A stretch of 64,000 bases of DNA from Chamaelirium japonicum (taxonomy: Eukaryota; Streptophyta; Magnoliopsida; Liliales; Melanthiaceae), in the NCBI GenBank assembly GCA_947650365.1, contig OX393550.1, positions 96,390,951-96,454,950 on the forward strand, read 5' to 3'. Positions within the stretch are counted from its first letter, which is position 1. Each line of letters starts with the position of its first letter. The notes beneath the pieces are model-generated. The model made no database searches. It was given only the letters and a program-made list of their open reading frames with translations, and was not told where the DNA came from. The translations under genes were made by a program, and so were the position numbers. Positions 12,150 to 24,275 of this stretch are shown here, piece after piece.

Positions 12150-12805
12150 TTAGTTACCAAAGGAGAAGGGATTGACTATGTCAAAACCATCTCACTGGTA
12201 GCTATGCCTAAGTTTATTTCGGATCCTCTTAAATCCATCGCAGCCCATTATAGTTGGGAGATCTGGTTAATGGATGTCAAGACAATTATTCCCTAACGGG
12301 AATTGGGAAAGGACATATGGATGATGCAGCCCCAGGGTTTGTGTCAGTAGGTCAGGAAGCAATGGAATGCAAGTTGCATATGTCCATTTATGGACTGATG
12401 CAAGCATCCAAGTTGGAATATCTATTTTGATCAAGGGAATTCGCTCACACGGATTTGATCAGAATAAGGATAAATCAAGTAAGTACAAGAAAAGTGAAAT
12501 AGCTACAAGTGTGTACTTAGTACTTTACGTTAACGATATTCTACTGATTGAAAATGACGTAAGAATATTGTTTACGGTAAAGGTTTGTAGTCATCACAAT
12601 TCGATATGAAAGACCCAAGTGAGGCAAGTTATGTTCTGGGAATTAAGGTAACTCGAGATTACCAGAGCAAGGTTCTCTTGCTGTCACAGGCTACGCATAA
12701 AGATAAGATTCTAGCCAGATTCGGTTATGAGGCTAGATATCTATTGCGCAGCAGGATTCATGGGTTGGTTTCAGTCGAACCCGGGTCCAAATCACTGGAC
12801 TAATG
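12150..12805 (+). pseudogene. Copia reverse transcriptase remnant
   Basis: MDVKT at about 12271 and DIWMMQPQGF at about 12316 are the first RT blocks. LYVNDILLIENDV at about 12520 is the YVDD catalytic block with the first Asp replaced by Asn. A frameshift near 12600 joins it to MKDPSEASYVLGIKVTRD and LLLSQATHKDKIL, also standard Copia RT text. Catalytic loss plus frameshift shows this copy is inactive. Confidence 0.88.
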
Positions 12806-12829
12806 TGAAGGGTATCCTCAGAAATCCTC

Positions 12830-13330
12830 ATTAAGTAAGGATTGTGAGTTAGCTTGCACTTCAGGTCCTGATATCGATTGGACAAACAGGATCTGACTTT
12901 GGTGTCAGATGTGTGTTCCAGAGAATCGATTTCAGAGATTATTTTTATCTTAGGATTAGAAGCGGTAGTTGGTAAAGTGTGAAACAAGAGTGCATCACAG
13001 ACTCTACCACAAAGACTGAGCACGTTGTTACGTGCGAGGTAGTATATTAGGTGGTAAGGCTTAGGAAGTTCTTAGAGAACTTGGGACGCGTACTAGAGGC
13101 TCAGTTATCTGTTGTTGCATCAGAAGAGTAGTAAGCAAGGTCCAAGGAGACTAGGCACCACCGTGAGGGGAAACCCATCAAGTACAAACTCCACTTGATC
13201 TGATAGTTATAGAAGGAAATGCAAGTAGCGGTACTGAGGTAGAATCTATAGATAATGTTGTCAATTCCTTTAGGGAATTCCTGTAAAGGCTTTTGGGCAG
13301 CATGTAGAAGCTACAGAGCTCAACACTGTT
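12830..13330 (+). pseudogene. Copia RNase H remnant
   Basis: At about 13013-13075 the text TEHVVTCEVVY.VVRLRKFL matches STTEAEYVA..EA..E..WLRKFL, the RNase H segment that ends Copia polyproteins. A variant of the H.IR..V end is seen near 13105-13135. Stops throughout. Confidence 0.6.
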
Positions 13331-13340
13331 ATTCCTCATT

Positions 13341-13356
13341 AGACCTAGTGGGAGAT
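13341..13356 (+). other. Polypurine tract before the 3' LTR
   Basis: AGTGGGAGAT lies directly before the TGTTAG start of the 3' LTR, the usual position for plus-strand priming in Copia elements. Confidence 0.7.
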
Positions 13357-15691
13357 TGTTAGAATTGGTGAGGTCTATAGCTCGTAAAAACTAATAGTTT
13401 AGCTATGTATGGTTGATAGTATAAGATTGCATCTAGGTATGTACCTTAGTACGTGTTCTGATAACAGAACAGAGAGCCATTGCTATATGGTAATCCTCTT
13501 GAGTGGGAGACTCAAGGGACTGGTTCCATGTAACCTAAATACGTTCGCAGCTCTGATCAGGGTTGGTCGCCCTATCAGGATAAGCTGTTGGGATAACAGA
13601 GCGTGGGTGTCTCCACTACGGTCATTACCAGGCACAGTGTCTGTGACCGAACGGAACCAACACGGTGCACAGATCGGTGAGCAGACACCGGTGCACTAAA
13701 CCGTGTTTCTGCTTATGGTAAAACGGTCCTAAACCCTGAGGAATCATGTCTGGTGGACTAACCAGTTGTGAGGTGCTTTGGCCCACCAATGTGTGAGGAT
13801 CCGGATGCAGTGATCCAAAACCACGGTGTAGTGGGTTACCTGACTGGCGTTGCATCAGCGTGTCACTCCTGCAGACTATCCACACCCCTAACGGGAGGTG
13901 CGTTCCTTGGTTTGACCTACGTCGTATTAAACCCTGGCCAGGTGGTCATCAGTTGGACTGGTGACGGATCCAGTTGCTCGGAAGAGTAATCGAAGGTACG
14001 ATGTATGTGGTCAACCTGGAAGAAACTGAGTCATATGAGTACTCGAGTCTGACGGTATTCTCTACCGCTCGAGTTGCATCATGGCAGTAGATGGAGGGAC
14101 AACGAGTTTACCATACTAAGAGGAGAGCAGGGGTACGAGGGAGAACATAGTAAGTTCGGGGGAATTGGAGTGCAGCCTGCGTTGCACTCTGGGTGGCTAC
14201 GTAGGTTAACTCAGACTCAGAGGATCGATGGTACACTCGGGTAGTGTGTCGATCGAGTCTAAGTTGAAAGCCATGAACCCTGGTCCCTGAAGGTTCCACC
14301 TTATCGACATTATGTACGGTTCTTATACCATCTCCTCGGAACACAGAACGTAGTTAGAGGAAGCGAGAAGTCCAAGCCTACGCTCCGTGACTGCTTCGCA
14401 CTAGTGCACGGTAGATGCGTAGCTACGTGTGTGCACTAAGGGGAAACCCTAGGTTAGTGCAGAGACACATGTAGCAATTCCTTGTCATAAGTGGACTTTG
14501 CCACATGGGTGCGATGCACCGGGACATGTTGTGAGTTGACTAGTTGACTTTACTAGGGGCACCCTACGGGAACCTAAGAGAATAGTGAAATCACTGGTGC
14601 ACTTCACTTATGTGTGCCTTGCAAAGTCTCGTACACGAGGAATGGCCAACTAGTGACATAAGGGCATTTTGGTCATACCATGCGCCACTATGTACTTAGG
14701 GGGCCGGCCCTAAGTGTTGAGAGACTGGTCAAGGCCGGCCCCATTGGTTTCAGGAGGTTGTTGCCTCCGATGAAAGGGCCGGTCATGAGGCACAGAAAAT
14801 GGGCTAGTTTTGACCGTTTTCAAAACCAAGAAAAAGATAAAAATAAAGAAGAGATATATAGGGAGAAGGTTTGAATCAGTCAATCCTATCCGTACTAGGC
14901 TTTATCCAAAGGATAAGGCCGACCCTATATAAGGGAATGGGGAGAGAGGGGGGCCGGCCATGCATGTTGCAAGCCCTAGGGCTGGCCATGCAAGCTATGG
15001 GGAAACCCTAGCCGCCCCCTCTTCTCTCTTCTCTTCTCCTCTCTCGTCTCTCTCTCTCCCTCGCTTGCACCATTGGATGGCAACTCGTCTTCCTCGCGTG
15101 GCATTTCGTAGAAGTAGAAGGCTCGTCGTATGGAGGCACTCAGAGATCCATTGACGAGGTGCCGTGCATCGTATGAGATCGGGTGAACTAGAAGGCATCT
15201 CCCGTAACCTTTTGCGCTGTCCAGAATCTGCACAGAAAATCAATATTGTTTATGTGATTCCGGGAGCTACAAAAGTCCAAACAAGGTGAAACTTATTTCA
15301 AAAGTTGCGTCTCCAAGTTGGCTTCCTGCAGTCCAAATTTCAGCCCAATCGGAGTTCGGAGCAAAATGTTATAACCGTCGCACCGAAGATATATCGAGCA
15401 AATTCGAGCCCGTCTCCATCGACAAAAAAGAAACTTGTCGCGGTGAAAGAATCCGCACGCAGGTATGGTCTCTAACAAGTAGATCTAACATGGATAGAAC
15501 ATGCATGCATGCTAGATTGTTCTTTCATGTTAGATCGTCGTTAGGGGTTCGCGTAGTTGCCATGCTAGATTCATACACGCACGTGTAGATGGTTTCGATG
15601 AAAATTTTGATATGTAACGCACACCGCTCACGGTCTTCAGACCTTCACTTTGCTTCCGCTGCGGACCTCTACCATGGATTTACTTCCAAAA
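13357..15691 (+). repeat. 3' LTR of the Copia element
   Basis: Colinear with the 5' LTR along its whole length, with scattered substitutions. TATA box at 14926-14933. It ends TTCCAAAA and is followed at once by the right copy of the GAAAA target duplication (15692-15696). Confidence 0.93.
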
Positions 15692-15696
15692 GAAAA

Positions 15697-15717
15697 GACA
15701 ATCCGAAAATCAAAATT

Positions 15718-15764
<47 letters not shown>

Positions 15765-16170
15765 CTCCGAGAGAATTTCTTCTCTTGTTTTCGAGTCTTG
15801 ATGGGTTCATGAAAGTTGTTCGAGGTTCACAAAGACTTCTTGAAGCTGTGCTGATGAGAAGAAATCTATTTGCATATAATACTAAACCCTAAATAATTTG
15901 AGATAATTTATTTAGGATAGTTCTATCTTCTTGAAAAGTTCAACAAGTTGCATGACGGTTCTATAGAACCCTCTCTTCCTTAGCAAACCATTTCTATAGG
16001 AAATTCCTAACTTGTCTTTACCTAGAAAATATTATTTTCTAAACACTAATTTTGATACAAAAACACTCATATTAGTAATTTCTATTAGAAACCTTTTGCC
16101 ACTAAATTTTTTGATTTAGTCATATTATTGTTAGTTCATAACGATAATTTTCCAACAGGTATTTCTTTCA
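15697..16170. other. Unassigned AT-rich region with a CT microsatellite
   Basis: Contains (CT)n at 15720-15761, then AT-rich sequence without a supported gene. It ends TTTTCCAACAGG at about 16158, which looks like an LTR terminus, so it may be a fragment of another retrotransposon. No internal domain supports this. Confidence 0.35.
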
Positions 16171-16620
16171 TCAGAGGGAAGCTGACGATTGAGCTAACTG
16201 CCTAGATTGGGCTTTGGAGCGATGGGCGCGATGACAAACCTCCAAAGTTCTTACGAAAGGATGGGACCTGCTAGCTAGTTGTGGCCTCTGTCTGGTTTCT
16301 CTGGCCACTGTTTGGTTTCTCTAGCTTGAGAGGAAGGATATTCATTGGCTAGCAGTCCATTATAGATTGTGTTGTGCAAGATAGGATCATTGATCAAGCA
16401 ATTAATGGCTTCTTTTAATGTCAATCGGCAAATGACATTGTCAATGTCCGCCGGTTCTTTTCAGTTTTTTTGATATTCCGGCTTTCGCCCTAATATTGTT
16501 TTATACATTATTTTGTCACTAATCTATCCACGCCTTAACACGCACCACCACCCCCCCCCCCCCCCTTTTTTTCTCTAGGGATCGATTTGTCCTGAAAAAA
16601 AGAAAACAGAGTAGCGCTAA
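16171..16620 (+). mobile_element. 5'-truncated LINE tail with poly-C tract
   Basis: In one frame ATVWFL.LERKDIHW resembles the W.LW.ERN.R.F motif found near the 3' end of plant LINE proteins, and QDRIIDQAINGFF follows. The downstream noncoding part holds a run of 15 C (16551-16565), then T-rich DNA and an A-rich end (GAAAAAAAGAAAACAG). A similar layout is seen at 31030-31410. Only the extreme 3' end is left, as expected from incomplete reverse transcription. Confidence 0.5.
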
Positions 16621-16852
16621 TTACGTTTCAATTTACATTTAGACTAAAAGTTTTACTCTAAAAATTTTAGCTGTCAATACAAACAAATAAAGTAAATGAT
16701 AAAAAGCATTTTACTTCTGAATTCGAACATCTAGCAAATAAAAAATAAGTGCTTATATCTAGCTACTCCACTCTACTTTACTTTACTTTACCCACATCCA
16801 AACAAAACGCAAGCTTAGGTGTACGTTGCCCAAGTCTGGTGTGTGTGAGTGA

Positions 16853-16856
<4 letters not shown>

Positions 16857-16911
<55 letters not shown>

Positions 16912-16934
16912 CCACAAGAGTAGATAAAGGTGTC

Positions 16935-16980
<46 letters not shown>
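16857..16980. repeat. (GA)n tracts at the end of an ankyrin exon
   Basis: Two GA microsatellites (16857-16904 and 16936-16980) surround a duplicated 25-bp segment (GAGTAGATAAAGGTGTC at about 16918 and AGTAGATAAGGGTGTC at about 16990) that includes the exon 2 border of the ankyrin gene. Confidence 0.85.
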
Positions 16981-16986
16981 GCTCAC

Positions 16987-17203
16987 AATAGTAGATAAGG
17001 GTGTCGAATAGGCCGTAGCGGCTTCCGCTTTTGAAAACAGAAGGCCGGTTGGCTAGGCAATGGAGAGCCGTCTCGCCCCTCTCGTTTTTGGAGTTCACTA
17101 GCACTGGGTACAAGTGTATGATCTCCCATGCCAGATCTGTGGAATCCACAAGTCACGTAGCACGATTAATTAGCTCACGCATGCAAAACCCTTCATGCAT
17201 AAC

Positions 17204-17256
<53 letters not shown>

Positions 17257-18551
17257 TCCAGTCCGTTGGTCCTGGACGGTGGCTTCGGTGCGCATCACAG
17301 CCGCACGATGGCAGGCGATATAAAAGTGTAAAAGTGTAGCGCACTCTAGCCGATTGCATGCAGTTGTGATGCATGCCCAGGCCGACCGACAGAGAAGATT
17401 TGAACTCTTCACGTCGGTCGGTCAAATTTATAGGCCTAGCATGAATCATAGCTGCACAATGGCTGGCAACCCAAAAATGAATCGGACTTAATTTAGTCAA
17501 TTGTGTGCGCCTACTATATACACTCCTATGTCTGGCCCACGTGTGCGGCTGAGTACAAATCTCCTCCGGTCATCTCAGTTGGTACAGACGCAAGATTGTT
17601 GACGACCCATAAGTGAATCATACTTTAGCCGGCCAACCACATGTGGCTATGATACAAGGCAGGCCGACCGACCAGAGGAGACTCAAACTCTTCCTGAGTT
17701 TAAATCCCCTCCGGTCGGTCGACCGATTTGTGGCACATGTCACAACCGCACGATGATTGGCGACACCCAAAAGTGAATCACACTTGGGCCAATCATGTGC
17801 GGCTGTGGTGCATGTTGGGCCCACTAACCGAGGGTTGCTCGGTCGGTGGGCCCGGCATGCATCTGATAAGTTGTGGCAATCAACTACAGTAGTGGGGGAA
17901 AGTACCAAAGTGCTCCCCTGTGATGGCTTGGTGAAGGATGGTATTCCCGTCGTCATTCCTCCGGCAAACGGAGATGTCGGGGGTGCTCTCGACATCGATG
18001 CACGTCTGAAGGGCGAGGAAGGCGGGCTTCTTGCCATACTTTGCGGCCATGAACAGCGGGGTCTCGCCCCTCTTGTTGCGCTCCTTCATCACCAGCCTCG
18101 GTCGTTTCATGGCCATGGCCATGCACCCCTCCACCATCCCCAGCTTCGCCGCGAGGTGGAGTGGGGTGTTCCCGTTCTCATTCTTCAGGCCAATGATCCT
18201 GCAGGCGGCCACTTCGTCGGCCACTTTGTCGGCCACGGCCTTCACGAGCTTCTTCACGGTATCCATCTTGTCCTCGGACACCGCGACATGGAGCACGGTG
18301 TCCTCCGACCGGGTGATCTTCGCCTCCCAGACGGAGCTGCTATTCTTGTAGATGTCCTCCACGGTCTCCCACTCCCCTTTCATCACCGCCTTCAACAATC
18401 TCTTCTTGAGATCTTTGACATCACCCATGGCTCCTCCTCCTCCTCCTCCTCCTCCTCCTCCTCCTCCTTCTTCTCCTCCTCCTCCTCCTCCTCCTAGGTT
18501 GGTAGTTGGGTAAGGCGACTGATCATTGGTAATTTCCCCCATGTCTCCCAT
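16987..18551 (-). CDS. Ankyrin-repeat protein, ACD6-like, 3' end missing (exons 18551-17906 and 17136-16987)
   Basis: Exon 1 begins MGDMGEITNDQ, passes through a glycine-rich stretch encoded by GGA/GGC repeats, and contains ankyrin units with the hallmark TPLH-type motif: EDTVLHVAV, NGNTPLHLAAKLG, RGETPLFMAAKYG and DGNTILHQAI. Donor TTTG|GTACTT (17906) and acceptor CCACAG|ATCTG (17136) join in frame to give GEHFDLAWEIIHLYP, then VNSKNERGETALHCLANRP and FKSGSRYG, the layout of ACD6-like plasma-membrane ankyrin proteins, which act in defence and cell death. A plausible next donor (TATT|GTGAGC) ends exon 2 at 16987. The expected further ankyrins and the C-terminal PGG membrane domain are not found to the left, where a LINE tail and the Copia element lie. 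An alternative start is Met at about 18429. Probably a truncated or inactivated gene, though distant exons cannot be excluded. Confidence 0.8.
17137..17905 (-). other. Ankyrin gene intron 1 with (TA)24 and short inverted-repeat units
   Basis: The 769-bp intron carries (TA)n at 17207-17254. The CACAACCGCACGATG / CATGTGCGGCTGTGG segment is repeated about four times in both orientations (about 17295, 17445, 17640, 17740), each near GGTCGGTCGG-type sequence. This looks like a small foldback element or its tandem decay products. Confidence 0.55.
18433..18496 (-). repeat. Coding (GGA)n microsatellite: polyglycine of the ankyrin protein
   Basis: An uninterrupted TCC-type trinucleotide tract on the + strand encodes two glycine runs split by Glu-Glu near the N terminus. 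Such tracts vary in length between individuals. The internal Met just after it (about 18429) could serve as the start instead. Confidence 0.85.
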
Positions 18552-18679
18552 GTTTGGAAATCTGTTGATGGTGAGAAAGCCTCAACAGTGGGTAGCCACC
18601 TTTTATTGATCAAGCAAAGCAAAGGTTAATGACAAGTATATTTACCTAAAGGCCCTTGTCCGAGTGGTCTTGTCCAGTG

Positions 18680-19587
<908 letters not shown>

Positions 19588-19590
<3 letters not shown>

Positions 19591-20165
19591 GGCAATGTTA
19601 TTTACACCCATCAAAACAAGTGCATGCAAATAATGCATGCCACTAAGTTCAAAAATAGGGATTACTAAGTGCACCCCAGATCCTCTCCCTTTCCTCCTCT
19701 ATTCGTGGATGTTGTGGAGGCTAGCTATCACCGTCGTTTGTGCAAATCACTACCTCTTTGCCCCATGCAACCCACTACCATCACCACATCTCCTTCCTCC
19801 TCTCTCCTCTTCCTCCTTCGCCTTCCTCCTCCTTCCATGGACACCTCTCATTCCTCCTCCTCCTCCTCCTTCCATGGCCACCTCTTATTCCTCCTCCTCC
19901 TCCTCCTGCTTTCCTTCTTCATCTTTCTCCTCCTCCCTCATTGCTGAAGCCCTAACACAACGACGAGTTGGAGGTTATCAGTCAACACCATATATTGACG
20001 ATGGGTAGCCACCGACATGGGGTGAGATTGTTCAGTGGTTACCGGCTGACACTATATCGGGCGGTAGCAACTGAAATGGGGTGAGATTGTTTAGTGGCTA
20101 TCGTTTGACACTATATCAGGTGGTAGCCATCAACAATATCGACTGATAGCCAAAGGCCGGTAGAA
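19588..20165. mobile_element. Dispersed repeat, TCC-rich, with inverted copy at 30190-30480
   Basis: Starts GTAGGGCAATGTTATTTACACCC, matched in reverse at about 30460 (AATAACATTGCCCTA). Both share the AAGTGCACCC segment followed by a TCC-rich low-complexity tract. Frames through the tract (Ser/Leu/Pro-rich) look spurious. The last part (19985-20160) holds three degenerate repeats of GGTAGCCA / GACACTATATCGGG. Element class unknown. Confidence 0.5.
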
Positions 20166-20169
20166 CTTT

Positions 20170-23100
20170 CACTAATCAAGAATATTAAAAAAATTCTCTA
20201 GAGATAATTTAGAAAAGAAAAATATATAATATTTTACAAAACTTCTTGATTATGCAAATACCGAGCTCGACGCCGTTGTTCCATAATCTCTTCGTTAAGC
20301 TCCTTTGAGTTAGCTCCACTCCGAAATCAATTCGGTATGCCTCCTTGAATTCTTTTCAACCAAAATCATTCCGGTTTGAAACGTCTCGAAAAATGCTTCG
20401 GCAAATAATCTTCTTGTGCCCTCTCTCACCACTTAGAATAGATATTTATTTATAGTAACAAAGAGCAAACAAAGAACACAAAGTGAGGAGAACAAAAAAC
20501 TTTCAAAGTCACACTAAACTCAACAACTATGAATGGTTCATATGGTCTACCATTATATAAAATAAATATGGTTCAAGTGCATTAAATATGGTGGTTGGTT
20601 TAACAACATTTTCATGAAGTAGAATCGGTTCCCAAGAGCATGCAACCATTCTCTAATGCAAATTTGGAAAGTTGAGAAGAGGGGGAGAGGGAAATGGGCT
20701 GGATCCGGACCCAGATTGCATTGGGTTTGAACCCAACTCGACTCACAAAATCCATTCTAAACAACTTATAACATTTCTCATGCATCCCTTGTCACGACCT
20801 TAGTCATCAAATCCGATGGATTATCATTTGTGTGTACCTTCTTAATTTTAAGAGATTGGTTTTCTATCTCATCTCTAATCCAATAATACCAAAGATCGAT
20901 ATGTTAATTTGGACTTAGAGTGAAATGTTACTTATTGCACTTTGGTTATCACACATTACCACACAATCAATTTAGCTCAATCCTAACGCTTGGACAATTC
21001 TCTTCATCCACAACATCTCTTTGCCAGCTTCAGTGACGGTTATTTTGCCTTTATCCAAAGCATAGACATAACTTTGATGTCCGTCTAAGGTACCAAGTAT
21101 CAATTTGATTTCTTCCCAATGTTCTTTACTGGGACTTCTAGAAATCTAACTCCCATGGAAGCGATGTCGGGTCTAGTACAAACCATGCATGCATATTAGG
21201 CTACCTATGGCCAACACGTAGAGAATATATATTTTCCATATCTTTTTTCTTCCTTGTCACTGGAAGGACATTAAGTTGCAGTTAACTTAAAGTGCTTAGT
21301 TAATGGTGTTTTAACCGCTTTAGCATTCTTCATATTGAAACACTATAATATTTTCTCGTGTACTTCTCTTGGGATAACCAAAGATTTTTAGACTTCCTAT
21401 CACGTTGAATTTTCATGCCAAAAAGTTGTTGTGGATGTCATAAGTCCTTCATTTCCAAGGACTTAGCCAATTCATCATTTAATTGCTCAATTTTAATTTT
21501 TTTTCTTGACCTATGATGAGTATATCATCGACATACAGTAAGAGAAACAAGAATATATTATCATGAAAAAGTTTGATGTAATCGCAGGGATCGTTCTCAA
21601 GTCTGGTATTCCTAATCCCTCACAAAAGAACTAAACTTTATATTTGAAATCCTAGGGACTTGTTTCAAACCAGACTCTTTTGGATTTTACACACTAACTA
21701 CTCTTTTTCTTTGAACCCCTCTGGTTAGCTGCTCCATGTATATTGTTGGAAATAGATCCATGGCAGAGGCCCGCAGCGGAAGCAAAGTGAAGGTCCGAAG
21801 ACCGGTAGCGGTGTGCGTTACATATCAAAATTTTCATCGAAACGATTTACATATGCGTGTATGAATCTAGCATGGCAACTACGCGAACCCCTAACGACGA
21901 TCTAACGTGAACGAACAATCTAGCATGCATGCATGTTCTATCTATGTTAGATCTATATGTTAGAGATCATACCTGCGTGTGGATTCTTTCACTGCGACAA
22001 ATTTCTTCTTTGTCGATGGAGACGGGCTCGGATCTGCTCGACATAGCTTCGGTGCGACGGCCATAACTTTCTGCTCCGAACTCGGATTGGGATGAAATTT
22101 GGACTGCAGGTAGCCAACTTCGAGACGCAACTTTTGCAATAAGTTTCACATCGTTTGGACTTCTGTAACTCCCGAAATCACATAACCAATACTGATTTTT
22201 TGTGCAGATTCTGGACAGCAAAAGGTTGCGGGAGATGCCTTCTAGTTCACCCGATCTCACACGATGCACGGCACCTCGTCGATGGATCTCTGAGTGCCTC
22301 CATACGACGAGCCTTCTCCTTCTACGAAACACCACGCGAGGAAGACGAGTCGCCATCCAATGGTGCAAGCGAGGGAGCGAGAGACGAGAGAAGATAAGAG
22401 GGGGTGGCTAGGGTTTTCCCATGCTTGGGCCGGCCCTAGGGCTTGCATGGCCGGCCTAAGGCTTGGAAGGCCTCATAATTTCGTCTCTCCTCCCTCCTTC
22501 TTCCTTATATAGGGCCGGCCTTATCCTTATGGATAAGCCTAGCAAATAGGATTGACTGATTCAAACCTCTCCGTATATATCTCTTCTTTTATCTCTATCT
22601 TTTCCTTGTTTTCGAAAACGGTCAAAACCAGCCCGTTTTCTGCGCCTCATGACCGGCCCTTTCATCGGAGGCAACAACCTCCTGAAACTAATGGGGCCGG
22701 CCTTGACCAGTCTCTTAACACTTAGGGCCGGCCCCCTTAGTACATAGCGGCGCATGGTATGACCAAAACGCCCTTATGTCACTAGTTGGTCGTTCCTCGT
22801 GTATGAGACTTTGCAAGGCACACATAAGTGAAGTGCACCAGTGATTTCACTATTCTCTGAGGTTCCCTTAGGGTGCCCCTAGTGAAGTCAACTAGTCAAC
22901 TCGCAACATGTCCCGGTGCTTCGCACCCATGTGACAAAGTCCACTTATGAAAAGAAATTGCTACATGCGTCTCTGCACTAACCTAGGGTTTCCCCTTAGT
23001 GCACACACGTAGCTACGCATCTACCGTGCACTAGTGCGAAGCACTCACGGAGCGTAGGCTTAGACTTCTCGCTTCCTCTAACTACGTTCTGTGTTTCGAG

Positions 23101-24275
23101 GAGATGGTATAAGAACCGTACATAATGTCGATAAGGTGGAACCTTCAGGGACCAGGGTTAATGGCTTCCAACTTAGACTCGATCGACACACTACCCGAGT
23201 ATACCATCGATCCTCTGAGTCTGAGTTAACCTGCGTAGCCACCCAGAGTGCGACGCAGGCTGCACTCCAATTCTCCCGGACTTACTATGTTCTCCCTCAT
23301 ACCCGTGCTCTCCGCTTAGTATGGTAAACTCGTTGTCCCTCCATCTGGTGCCATGATGCAACTCGAGCGATGGAGAATACCGTCAGACTCGAGTGCTCAT
23401 ATGACTCGGTTCCTTTCAGGTTGACCACATACATCGTACCTCCGATTACTCTTTCGAGCAACCGGATCCATCACCAGTCCAACTGATGACCACCTGGCCA
23501 GGGTTTAATACGATGTAGGTCAGACCAAGGAACGTATCTCCCGTTAGGGGTGTGGATAGCCTGCAGGAGTGACATACTGATGCAACGCCAGCCAGGTAAC
23601 CCAGTACACCGTGGTTTTGGATCACTGCATTCATATCCTCACACATTGGTGCGCCAAAGCATCACACAACTGGTTAGTCCACCAGACATGGCTCCTCAGG
23701 GTTTAGGACCGTTTTACCCTAAGCAGAAACATGGTTTAGAGCACCGGTGTCTGCTCACCGATCTGTGCACCGTGTTGGTTCCGTTCAGCCACAGACACTG
23801 TGCCCGAAAATGACCATGGAGGAGACACTCATGCTCTGTCATCCCAACAGCTTATCCTGATAGGGCGACCAACCCTAATCAGAGCTGCGAACTTATTTAG
23901 GTTATATGGGACCAGTTCCTTGAGTCTCCTACTCAAGTGGATTACCATGTAGCCATGGCTTTCTGTTCTGTAATCAGAACACGTATTAAGGTACGTATCA
24001 ATATGCATTCCGATACTATCAACCATACATAGCTAAACTATAGGTTTTTACGAGCTGTAGACCTCACCAATTCTAACATATATGTCTTCCTTTAAGTCTC
24101 CATGAAAGAAAACCGTCTTGACATCAATTTGTTCAATTTCGAAGTCTAGTGAAGTCAATAGACCTAAGATGATTCTAATTGAAGGTATTTTAACGAGTGG
24201 CCAGTAGATCTCATGAAAATCGATGCCCATATTTTTAGCAAACCCCGTCACAACTAATCTAGCCTTGAACATAGT
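20170..24275 (-). mobile_element. Degenerate - strand Copia retrotransposon, split by a solo LTR
   Basis: Two coding blocks on the - strand are parts of one Copia pol separated by the solo LTR at 21744-24078. Right block (24275-24084): FKARLVVTGFAKNMGIDF, SIRIILGLLTSLD and DVKTVFFHGDLKEDIYV, i.e. the start of RT. Left block (21738-20770): ESGLKQVPR, LLLYVDDILIIGQEKK, LAKSLEMKDL, then WYLRRTSKLCLCFG and HTNDNPSDLMTK, i.e. the rest of RT and RNase H with many stops. A decayed 3' LTR of about 580 bp (20750-20170) follows; it has related copies at 26320-26720 and 29965-30190. YVDD is intact, but the frame is not. Its 5' half is missing beyond a CACTA terminus at 24276. Confidence 0.88.
21744..24078 (-). 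mobile_element. Solo LTR of the 5686-15691 Copia family
   Basis: A single 2,335-bp LTR in reverse orientation, with complete ends (TGTTGGAA at left, TTCTAACA at right on the + strand) and no internal region. It is flanked by an exact TATAT duplication (21739-21743 and 24079-24083). It interrupts the reverse transcriptase of the surrounding Copia. A solo LTR arises when the two LTRs of an inserted element recombine and delete the middle. Confidence 0.95.

Larger units (their letters stand above)
5686..15691 (+). mobile_element. Full-length, degenerate Ty1/Copia LTR retrotransposon
   Basis: Two direct LTRs of about 2.33 kb (5686-8011 and 13357-15691) flank 5.3 kb of internal sequence. The element is flanked by an exact 5-bp target duplication, GAAAA, at 5681-5685 and 15692-15696. 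A primer-binding site for initiator Met tRNA follows the 5' LTR and a purine-rich tract precedes the 3' LTR. Domain order is gag, protease, integrase, reverse transcriptase, RNase H, which identifies Copia. All coding domains carry stops and frameshifts, so it cannot act on its own. The two LTRs are very similar but not identical, and the 5' one contains changes at both regulatory and silent positions. Four further pieces of the same family lie in this window. Confidence 0.95.

Noticed and set aside
17560..17595. tRNA-like box in the ankyrin intron (CATCTCAGTTGGTACAGA)
   Set aside because: No box B at proper distance and no acceptor stem.
17757..18497. 246-codon + strand frame over the ankyrin exon
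   Set aside because: It is antisense to a well-supported ankyrin coding exon with matching splice sites; its His/Gly/Ser-rich text has no family features.
19637..20008. Ser/Pro/Leu-rich frames in a TCC repeat
   Set aside because: Three overlapping frames are all open because of (TCC)n, and the region has an inverted copy at 30190-30480, so it is a repeat, not a gene.
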